Shown here in pieces: positions 59,364 to 64,000 of a stretch of DNA of 64,000 nt. The notes under the pieces were generated by a model, which was given only the letters and a program-made list of their open reading frames with translations, made no database searches and was not told where the DNA came from. The position numbers and the translations under genes were made by a program. Numbering within the stretch: the stretch's first letter is position 1; the number at the start of each line of letters is the position of its first letter. The stretch comes from Pseudidiomarina indica (lineage in GTDB: Bacteria; Pseudomonadota; Gammaproteobacteria; Enterobacterales; Alteromonadaceae), in NCBI RefSeq assembly GCF_900104245.1, contig NZ_FMXN01000004.1, positions 92,361 to 156,360 of the forward strand, written 5' to 3'.

Positions 59364-61196
59364 ATGTGTGGAATTGTTGGCGCCACGTCAGAACGTCGGA
59401 TTAGTGAAATATTAATAGAAGGGTTAAAGCGATTAGAATATCGCGGGTATGATTCAGCAGGATTAGCAGTGCTGAATGAACAAGGCAACATCGAGGTGGT
59501 TCGCCGAGTTGGTAAAGTACAAGCATTAAAAGATGCAGTGGGTGAGCAGCCACTATCAGGAACAACTGGGATTGCTCACACCCGCTGGGCCACCCACGGT
59601 GGTGTGACTGAAGCCAATGCCCACCCTCACCTTTCGAATCAGTGTATTGCCGTTGTTCATAACGGTATTATTGAAAATCACGCCGACCTGCGCCAGCAAT
59701 TACAACAACTGGGTTATACCTTTCAATCCGATACCGACACCGAAGTGATCTGCCACTGGATTCATCATGAACGCAAAACACATGGGGATCTGTTAACGGC
59801 AGTGCAAGCAACCATTCAACACTTAGAAGGCGCCTATGGCACGCTGGTGATGGACTGTCATGAGCCGGGCCGATTGGTGGTGGCTCGTTCGGGAAGCCCG
59901 TTGGTGATTGGCTTAGGAATTGGGGAAAACTTTGTCGCCTCCGATCAGTTGGCATTATTACCGGTAACCCGCCGCTTTATTGTCCTTGAAGAAGGGGATA
60001 TTGCGGATATTACCCGTACGACGGTCACCATTTATGACCGTGATGGACTGCGGGTTGAACGAACAGTGCATGAGTTTGACGGGCAATATGATGCGGGTGG
60101 CAAAGGCGAGTACCGCCACTTTATGTTGAAGGAAATTCATGAGCAACCGACCGCTGTACGGCATGCCTTAGAAGATAGGCTGACGGATCACGGCATTGCC
60201 GACGACGTCTTTGGCAATGGGTCATTAGCGCTACTGCAGCAAGTTGAACACGTACAAATTGTTGCCTGTGGCACCTCCTACCATGCAGGGCTCGTCGCCC
60301 GCTATTGGATTGAAGCGTTAGCGGGAGTGTCCTGCAACGTCGAAATTGCGTCAGAATTCCGTTATCGAACATCCCACGTTCATCGCAATAGTTTGTTAGT
60401 CACCATTTCTCAATCGGGCGAAACCGCCGATACCTTGGCGGCGTTGCGTCTTAGCAAACAATTGGGCTACTTAGGCAGTTTAACCATTTGTAATGTTGCG
60501 ACCTCGTCGATGGTGCGGGAATCCGACCTGGCTTATTTAACCCGAGCAGGAGCTGAAATTGGGGTGGCTTCAACCAAAGCCTTTACCACACAGTTGGTGG
60601 GATTGCTGATGTTAACCCTCGCCATTGGGCAATTTCGAGGCATGTCTGAAGCGCAACAAGCGGCGGTTGTTCAATCGTTGAAAGTGTTACCTAGCAAACT
60701 TGAAGAAGTGCTGCGACTGAGTGATGCCATTGAAGCGTTAGTGCCCGAGTTTGCAGATAAATACCATAGCTTGTTCTTAGGGCGTGGTACCCAATACCCC
60801 ATTGCTATGGAAGGGGCGTTGAAGTTAAAGGAAATTTCTTATATTCACGCTGAAGCATATGCTGCCGGCGAGCTAAAACATGGCCCCTTGGCACTCATTG
60901 ATGCCAGCATGCCGGTGATTGTGGTCGCACCGAACGATGAGTTATTGGAAAAGTTAAAATCGAATGTTGAAGAGGTACGAGCACGCGGTGGAATCATGTA
61001 TGTATTTGCTGATAAACAAGCTCGCTTCCAAAGCGACAGCACGATGCGTGTGATCCAGGTCACTCATTGCGATGAGCTCATCGCCCCCATCGTATATACG
61101 ATCCCTTTGCAATTGCTGTCATATTTTGTCGCGATTATTAAAGGAACCGATGTTGACCAACCTCGTAACTTAGCCAAATCCGTTACTGTGGAGTAA
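59364..61196 (+). CDS. glmS: Glutamine:fructose-6-phosphate aminotransferase
   Basis: This 610-residue enzyme makes glucosamine-6-phosphate. After Met removal Cys1 (MCGIVGATS) is the glutaminase nucleophile. The class II amidotransferase domain spans 1-240, and two SIS domains follow ([14 protein letters not shown] and the sugar-binding [20 protein letters not shown]). ATG 59364 is set by the need for Cys at position 2. Its 3' end carries the attTn7 recognition sequence, and a Tn7-type end is in fact inserted 24 bp downstream. Confidence 0.98.
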   Translation: MCGIVGATSERRISEILIEGLKRLEYRGYDSAGLAVLNEQGNIEVVRRVGKVQALKDAVGEQPLSGTTGIAHTRWATHGGVTEANAHPHLSNQCIAVVHNGIIENHADLRQQLQQLGYTFQSDTDTEVICHWIHHERKTHGDLLTAVQATIQHLEGAYGTLVMDCHEPGRLVVARSGSPLVIGLGIGENFVASDQLALLPVTRRFIVLEEGDIADITRTTVTIYDRDGLRVERTVHEFDGQYDAGGKGEYRHFMLKEIHEQPTAVRHALEDRLTDHGIADDVFGNGSLALLQQVEHVQIVACGTSYHAGLVARYWIEALAGVSCNVEIASEFRYRTSHVHRNSLLVTISQSGETADTLAALRLSKQLGYLGSLTICNVATSSMVRESDLAYLTRAGAEIGVASTKAFTTQLVGLLMLTLAIGQFRGMSEAQQAAVVQSLKVLPSKLEEVLRLSDAIEALVPEFADKYHSLFLGRGTQYPIAMEGALKLKEISYIHAEAYAAGELKHGPLALIDASMPVIVVAPNDELLEKLKSNVEEVRARGGIMYVFADKQARFQSDSTMRVIQVTHCDELIAPIVYTIPLQLLSYFVAIIKGTDVDQPRNLAKSVTVE

Positions 61197-61220
61197 CGGG
61201 TTTGGCTGTTAGCTTTTGAC
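61161..61220 (+). other. attTn7 attachment site (3' end of glmS and 24 bp beyond)
   Basis: Tn7 targets the last 36 bases or so of glmS (bound by TnsD) and inserts about 25 bp past the stop codon. Here the Tn7-type end begins at 61221, 24 bases after the glmS stop. The five bases directly before it (TTGAC, 61216-61220) would be the target duplication. Its second copy, expected beyond the far end of the element, is not in the window. Confidence 0.85.
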
Positions 61221-61314
61221 TGTGGGCGGACAATTAAGTTGAGAAACGAACAAAATAGTTGAGAACTTTTAGAGGTCACAGTTATGCTGTGAAAAAGCAT
61301 ACTGGACTTTTATT
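61221..61314 (+). mobile_element. Right end of a Tn7-type transposon with tnsA leader
   Basis: The segment starts with TGTGGGCGGACAA, the terminal bases of Tn7. Two TnsB-type binding repeats follow 20 bp apart, ACAATTAAGTTGAGAA at 61230 and ACAAAATAGTTGAGAA at 61250. Next comes CAGTTATGCTGTGAAAAAGC and onward into ACTGGACTTTT, which I recognise from memory as the untranslated leader of Tn7 tnsA. The orientation, with the tnsA-proximal right end facing glmS, is that of Tn7 itself. Fewer TnsB repeats are seen than the four of Tn7. Confidence 0.88.
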
Positions 61315-61359
61315 ATGGCTAAAGCAAAATATTATGCCGCAGTAGGCTTGCCTGGCTGA
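61315..61359 (+). pseudogene. tnsA: tnsA remnant (first codons only)
   Basis: Directly after the tnsA-like leader an ATG opens MAKAK, the start of Tn7 TnsA (MAKAN in Tn7). The frame then runs into unrelated sequence and stops after 14 residues. TnsA is the endonuclease that cuts the 5' strands during Tn7 transposition. Since it is cut off near codon 5 and no tnsB or tnsC follows, the element cannot move by itself from this end. The sequence after the break matches an IS3-type transposase on the other strand. Confidence 0.75.
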
Positions 61360-61439
61360 ATAAAACTGAGTGATACCTCTTGCTCTTTGCTCCATAAAAG
61401 CATGGCTTTGCTGGTGTATTCTATTTTATATTTACGCAT
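61332..61439 (-). pseudogene. IS3-family transposase fragment
   Basis: A 35-residue minus-strand reading frame contains EYTSKAMLLWSKEQEVSLS followed by FIQPGKPT (61341-61421). This is the segment of IS3-family OrfB integrases between the second Asp (DNGPEFTSKA) and the catalytic Glu (QNAFIESFNG). The conserved continuation is missing on both sides, so only about 27 codons survive. It joins the tnsA start directly, which suggests that an IS insertion followed by deletion removed the tns genes. Confidence 0.75.
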
Positions 61440-61441
61440 AA

Positions 61442-61508
61442 AAAAGCTGCTGGCTTTTTTCCTGTTTAGGGGGTAGAGCCAACAGCTTTTGTTTTTATCT
61501 TGTTAAGT
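61442..61508. repeat. Long imperfect hairpin: terminator or degenerate attC
   Basis: AAAAGCTGCTGGCT pairs with AGCCAACAGCTTTT over a 21-base loop with one mismatch, and GTTTTTA follows, so it can serve as a rightward terminator. A core-like GTTAAGT (61502-61508; ACTTAAC on the minus strand) sits at the edge, right after the stop of the leftward gene, where an attC would be expected in the cassette array. The opposite core is not clear (GCGTAAAT, minus strand). I cannot decide between the two readings. Confidence 0.5.
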
Positions 61509-61512
61509 CGTA

Positions 61513-61758
61513 CTAAGCCATAATTTTTAAAGCAAGGTAGGGCAGAATAACAAAGATCGTAGCCACCACTTTAAAGTTGCTTAAGAACTCAAAGTACTTC
61601 AATTCGATGACGCTCTTTTCAATTCCAAAAAGTTTGCTATGAATAGAAATTATCATGTCTTTAAAGACTACAACCAACACTGCGGCTATCAATAAGTAGC
61701 CAATTACCAGCACCGAAGTCCAGCCTAAAAACTCAGTCAATTGTTCGATAGTAAACAT
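61513..61758 (-). CDS. DUF6868-like small membrane protein
   Basis: This 81-residue protein has two membrane helices. The first spans FLGWTSVLVIGYLLIAAVLV at about 8-27. The middle part DMIISIHSKLFGIEKSVIEL and the final helix with VATIFVILPYLALKI resemble the DUF6868 family, small membrane proteins of unknown role. ATG 61758 is chosen because AAGGAAGAC precedes it; ten upstream residues in frame are excluded. It is probably the last cassette of the leftward array: an attC-like site lies 157 bp upstream. Base composition is more AT-rich than the core genes. Confidence 0.75.
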   Translation of the reverse strand: MFTIEQLTEFLGWTSVLVIGYLLIAAVLVVVFKDMIISIHSKLFGIEKSVIELKYFEFLSNFKVVATIFVILPYLALKIMA

Positions 61759-61914
61759 AGAGTTGTCTTCCTTAGTAATGCTTGGCAAACCAAGCGTTAA
61801 ATTTAGTCTTCAATATTATCCAATCAATACCTTAAAATAGTTTGCTGGTCCACACTTGATTAATACAGGGTGTTTAAATGATTTTAAGATACCTAGAAGG
61901 AATGCAATTAATGA

Positions 61915-61989
61915 GGCTAACGCCCACAATAACCTGCGTGCTTTAGCGCGTCCGGCGCCGCAGGCGCGTAATTCATTGACTTGTTATGT
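61915..61989 (-). repeat. attC-like recombination site of the toxin-antitoxin cassette
   Basis: Read on the minus strand the site begins ACATAAC, which includes the toxin stop codon, and ends with the core GTTAGCC, 75 bases in all. The interior has complementary arms (CCTGCG with CGCAGG, and CAATGAA with TTATTG) around a GC-rich centre. Size, arm arrangement and position right at the end of the gene fit an integron attC. The cores deviate from RYYYAAC and GTTRRRY at one or two positions. Confidence 0.72.
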
Positions 61990-62286
61990 TTCATCCACAC
62001 CGAGCTCAGAGGCTTTCAATAACTGACTGCTGCGACGAACCGTTAGAATATCCACCTGATTTGTTATGCTATAGATAACTCGGTAAGATCCAAACACCAC
62101 TTCTCGAATACGCTGCAAACGCACCTCAGGGACGACTCGTCCACTCTCCGGAAATTCAGCTAAGCGATCGACGCAAGAAAATAAACCATCAACCCAGTGT
62201 AACGCCGCACTCGCCTTATCTTCGGCAATGTATTGAGCGATACTTTCTACGCGCTCTAGTGCAAGCGGAGACCAAACTACCTTCAT
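61984..62286 (-). CDS. RelE/ParE-family toxin
   Basis: This 100-residue basic protein of the ParE/RelE fold has VVWSPLALERVESIAQYIAE at the start, then RVVPEVRLQRIREVVFGSYR and the last strand VIYSITNQVDILTVRRSSQLL. It lies in an operon with the antitoxin, overlapping by 4 bp (ATGA). ParE members poison DNA gyrase and RelE members cut mRNA at the ribosome. The sequence looks closer to ParE, but the target is not certain. Toxin-antitoxin pairs are common in integron cassettes, where they protect the array from loss. Confidence 0.9.
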   Translation of the reverse strand: MKVVWSPLALERVESIAQYIAEDKASAALHWVDGLFSCVDRLAEFPESGRVVPEVRLQRIREVVFGSYRVIYSITNQVDILTVRRSSQLLKASELGVDET

Positions 62287-62564
62287 TGAGCTAGCTTACT
62301 CAAAATACGTGATTTCGCATCTTCATGAGAAATTCCGGCACCATTAGCGATTTGCTCTTCAGCGCGGTAAACCTCTTCGAGCACTTCCAAGCGCTCTTGC
62401 ATCTTTTCGTACTCTTGAACATCAACCAGCACTGCAACCCCGCGGCCACGCTGTGTTAGTACCATCGGGCGCCGCGTCTCATGGATTTGCTTCACAAATT
62501 TTGCAACTCCGGCCCGAAATTCAGATAGAGGTCGAATATCTTCGTCTACACGTACTCTTGTCAT
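62283..62564 (-). CDS. Phd/YefM-family antitoxin
   Basis: This 93-residue protein has the Phd/YefM DNA-binding N-terminal domain: RPLSEFRAGVAKFVKQIHET, then RPMVLTQRGRGVAVLVDVQE. A C-terminal helix (about 60-93) wraps the toxin. ATG 62564 follows AGGTG; ATG and GTG codons two and three positions earlier are possible. It probably represses its own operon; three 12-bp spaced ATGTAC repeats lie directly upstream. Confidence 0.9.
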   Translation of the reverse strand: MTRVRVDEDIRPLSEFRAGVAKFVKQIHETRRPMVLTQRGRGVAVLVDVQEYEKMQERLEVLEEVYRAEEQIANGAGISHEDAKSRILSKLAQ

Positions 62565-62958
62565 TGGCATCACCTATGTACAACTCAATGTACTTACAAA
62601 TGTACGTTACAATATAGAATTTCGCAAGAAAATGAGCCAACAAATGATTTTCAGTACCCATACTCCGCAATGTATCGCCAACGTGTTCAAGATTTGTGTG
62701 CTGCAAGATTACCGCTGCATGGTAAAAGTCATTTGCTGCTACAAGCTCTCCCCTAGATAGCGCTGTAAACACCAGCAAACGTCTGTTCATTTCATCGGCG
62801 AATTTAGGAAACTTACCTTGTTGAAAGTTTTCTTCCGAACGCGACGCTTGATCTTCTTCTAGAGCTCGTTTCACCGACTGGTTATCTATCGACTGAAATG
62901 CTGTGACGGTTGTGGGAGTAAATAGCAGAAGGCTACAAATAAGTGCATAAGCTTTCAT
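62521..62958 (-). CDS. Truncated DUF6624-like secreted protein with altered C-terminus
   Basis: This 145-residue ORF begins at ATG 62958 with a signal peptide (MKAYALICSLLLFTPTTVTA, probable cleavage after TVTA) and AAGGAATT upstream. Residues about 82-110 (ANDFYHAAVILQHTN and ENHLLAHFLA) match the core of DUF6624-type proteins. After the LAHFLAKF segment the likeness stops, and the frame reads through the control repeats into the antitoxin start (44-bp overlap). The original 3' end and its own attC are therefore missing. No function is known for the family. Confidence 0.65.
   Translation of the reverse strand: MKAYALICSLLLFTPTTVTAFQSIDNQSVKRALEEDQASRSEENFQQGKFPKFADEMNRRLLVFTALSRGELVAANDFYHAAVILQHTNLEHVGDTLRSMGTENHLLAHFLAKFYIVTYICKYIELYIGDANDKSTCRRRYSTSI
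62576..62611 (-). promoter_or_regulatory. Three ATGTAC repeats with 12-bp spacing, candidate antitoxin operator
   Basis: ATGTAC occurs at 62576, 62588 and 62600, each 12 bases apart, directly upstream of the antitoxin start. GTAC is palindromic, so each repeat is a potential dimer half or full site. The 12-bp period places sites close to one helix face. Operator function is inferred from position, since Phd/YefM proteins repress their own promoters. Confidence 0.55.
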
Positions 62959-62972
62959 CTTAATTCCTTGAA

Positions 62973-63059
62973 ACATAACGCAAAGCACACGGGCGACGAG
63001 CCGCGCAGCGGGTTGGCGTCCCAGCGACCAACGGGAGCGAGTGCTGCGTTTTGTTAGGC
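62973..63059 (-). repeat. attC site (59-base element) of the membrane-protein cassette
   Basis: On the minus strand the site begins GCCTAAC, at the stop codon of the gene at 63054-63500, and ends GTTATGT, 87 bases in all. The inner arms AACGCAGCAC and GTGTGCTTTGCGTT pair with extrahelical bases, the hallmark by which integrases choose the attC strand. GC-rich arms (CGCTGCGCGGC and others) fill the centre. This is the clearest attC in the window. Confidence 0.85.
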
Positions 63060-63500
63060 ATTTTTTGCACCTAAAACTGGCCACTGCTGCCAAGAACCTA
63101 AAGCAAACAAGCCGCCAATAAACAAACAGATACCAGAACTAATTAACCAAAACGTTAAACTGTTTTCTGGGAACATTGGCATTAACCCGACGAAGGAAAC
63201 GCCCCGAAGTAAAAATATACCAGTAATGAGGATTAGCGCTAGTTTTGTCAGAGGTAAACATTTAATTGCGCCCGCGCCCGACAGGCCATAAAGCGCCCAA
63301 ACCAAAAGTACCATGACAATGACAGAGGTTACAATTGTCGGATACCAAAGCCCTTGCTCTGCCATCAGAGCCATCTGTTCGCCTGCACCAAAGAAACGAT
63401 ACCAATCGCCCCCGAATACAATACAGCCCAGATGAGCAAGTGCAGCAGCAAAACAACATATTGCCGCAGCCAGAAGATACTTGTTACTTGAAGTGTGCAT
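63054..63500 (-). CDS. Four-helix membrane protein of unknown function (cassette gene)
   Basis: This 148-residue integral membrane protein has four hydrophobic segments (about 7-29, 51-73, 80-102 and 115-138). The first loop has LAHLGCIVFGGDWYRFFGAG, a stretch seen in a family of uncharacterised small membrane proteins. ATG 63500 has AAGGAGGAAAG upstream, a very strong ribosome site; longer starts would begin before it. It fills its cassette almost completely: the core GTTAGGC lies 16 bases before the start, and attC begins at the stop codon. Confidence 0.8.
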   Translation of the reverse strand: MHTSSNKYLLAAAICCFAAALAHLGCIVFGGDWYRFFGAGEQMALMAEQGLWYPTIVTSVIVMVLLVWALYGLSGAGAIKCLPLTKLALILITGIFLLRGVSFVGLMPMFPENSLTFWLISSGICLFIGGLFALGSWQQWPVLGAKNA

Positions 63501-63515
63501 CTTTCCTCCTTGAAT

Positions 63516-63550
63516 GCCTAACATTTGTATATTGTGCGTGCGCGTTTAGC
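63516..63550 (-). repeat. Partial attC or attI-type core site
   Basis: On the minus strand a perfect GTTAGGC core (63516-63522, GTTRRRY) precedes the cassette gene. The sequence upstream (GCGCACGCACAATATACAAAT) has no complementary arm or RYYYAAC core at a normal distance. Either this is the 3' part of an attC whose other half was deleted or it is an attI-like site. No integrase gene is found to its right in the window. Confidence 0.5.
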
Positions 63551-63870
63551 AACTCGTCCAATTGATAGTTTTCAGCTCTTAACTTACTGAGCAAGCAGGC
63601 ATTCCTAACTTGAAAGAATCCGAGTTAGCACAGGCAATTTGAGCATGCTCACTTACACTCTAGCGAGCGCACGATATCCAATCTTTGTTTTTTGTTATGT
63701 CATTGACAGTAAACGATTTAAATACCCAACACAACAACAAAACGCGCAATATTGCCGAAGTGAATGTGCCGTACATCGCTGGCGACACCATCACTTACTA
63801 ATAACGCGACGGCTAGTCACTAGTTGCAGTAACCTGAAAGTCAAAAGGTCCGCTCCTCGCTCAAAGCTGA
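63551..63870. other. Gene-free junction region
   Basis: No convincing gene is seen in these 320 bases. Short frames exist but match nothing and lack ribosome sites. A small inverted repeat CTAACT/AGTTAG lies at about 63608-63631. The sequence looks like degraded DNA between the cassette array and the nitronate monooxygenase fragment. Confidence 0.4.
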
Positions 63871-64000
63871 CTAGAAGAAGCGCTTATCATTGAGGGCTCA
63901 GGTATCGATTTCATTGTTGCTCAAGGAGCTGAAGCGGGAGGGCATCGCGGAATATTTGAGCCCGAGAAAGGTGATCAACTACTCAGCACATTAGCTCTCA
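63871..64000 (+). pseudogene. Nitronate monooxygenase fragment, 5'-truncated
   Basis: The open frame gives LEEALIIEGSGIDFIVAQGA followed by EAGGHRGIFEPEKGDQLL. This is the FMN-binding and substrate region of nitronate monooxygenases (2-nitropropane dioxygenases), which normally lies near residue 170 of about 330 residues. An in-frame TGA lies directly before it at 63868-63870, and the expected N-terminal barrel is not present upstream, so the gene has lost its first half. It runs off the window end. It may be a remnant or a gene broken by the island boundary. Confidence 0.75.

Noticed and set aside
61315..61359. Short peptide MAKAKYYAAVG read as the start of a viroplasmin/RNase H-type domain
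   Set aside because: The preceding bases match the Tn7 tnsA leader, and the position after a Tn7 end explains the ATG better. Only the first five residues are informative.
61781..61796. GCTTGG/CCAAGC inverted repeat before the DUF6868-like gene as a terminator
   Set aside because: There is no T-run on either strand; the stem is short and may be chance.
63695..63701. GTTATGT as another attC core
   Set aside because: No complementary core or arms were found at attC distance on either side.
63697..63801. 34-residue frame starting MSLTVNDLNTQHNNK
   Set aside because: It has no recognisable likeness and no ribosome site. It may be a gene scrap, but cannot be supported.
63639..63893. 84-residue plus-strand reading frame
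   Set aside because: Composition is not protein-like, there is no ribosome site, and it overlaps the nitronate monooxygenase fragment in another frame.

Overview
The window is chromosomal DNA from a motile, aerobically respiring gammaproteobacterium, about half G+C. Two things point to this group: the order mioC - oriC - mnmG - rsmG - parA - parB - atpIBEFHAGDC - glmU - glmS, and an origin rich in GATC sites, which implies Dam/SeqA control as in Enterobacterales, Vibrionales and Alteromonadales. The genus cannot be fixed from the sequence. Flagellar control is by FlhDC, not by the FleQ/FlrA type of activator usual in polar-flagellate relatives.

Layout. 1-4.6 kb: the end of a LysR regulator, a sodium:solute symporter with a 43-residue companion peptide, a DAACS-family carboxylate/amino-acid symporter, and an OmpA-type lipoprotein. 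4.7-43.3 kb: one nearly complete flagellar locus. It runs, mostly on the minus strand, fliA, a short FlhG-like gene, flhF, flhA, flhB, motB, motA, flhC, flhD, fhlB, a FliK-like gene, fliT, fliS, fliD, and a PilZ/HD-GYP fusion. It continues with fliC, an unknown gene and flaG on the plus strand, fliE on the minus strand, fliFGHIJKLMNOPQR on the plus strand, flgLKJIHGFEDCB on the minus strand, and flgA, flgM, flgN on the plus strand. No che genes are seen. Seven sites of the form TAAAGNNN-N11-GCCGATAA lie before motA, fliD, the PilZ gene, fliC, flaG, flgK and flgM, so the FlhDC to FliA (sigma-28), with FlgM as anti-sigma, cascade can be read directly from the DNA.

43.3-46.5 kb: a secreted S1/P1-type nuclease, a MASE1 membrane protein with a degenerate GGDEF domain, mioC, and the putative replication origin (DnaA boxes, AT-rich 13-mer-like repeats, eleven GATC sites). 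46.5-61.2 kb: tRNA modification (mnmG), 16S rRNA methylation (rsmG), chromosome partition (parAB), the whole F-type ATP synthase operon, and the two UDP-GlcNAc pathway genes glmU and glmS.

61.2-64 kb is accessory. Exactly at attTn7, 24 bp after glmS, lies a Tn7-type right end followed by the tnsA leader and its first codons. These run into an IS3-family transposase fragment and then a leftward array of integron-like gene cassettes (a DUF6868-like membrane protein, a Phd/ParE-type toxin-antitoxin pair, a truncated DUF6624-like gene and a four-helix membrane protein) separated by attC-like sites. A 5'-broken nitronate monooxygenase fragment ends the window.

The most unusual biology seen is the flagellar number/placement module. 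FlhF carries about 330 extra C-terminal residues, and the gene in the flhG position encodes a 155-residue protein that keeps the DQAxGLR FlhF-activating motif but has no P-loop ATPase motif. The second is a YcgR-like PilZ protein fused to an HD-GYP domain that has lost key residues. The third is the Tn7 relic with its cassette array.
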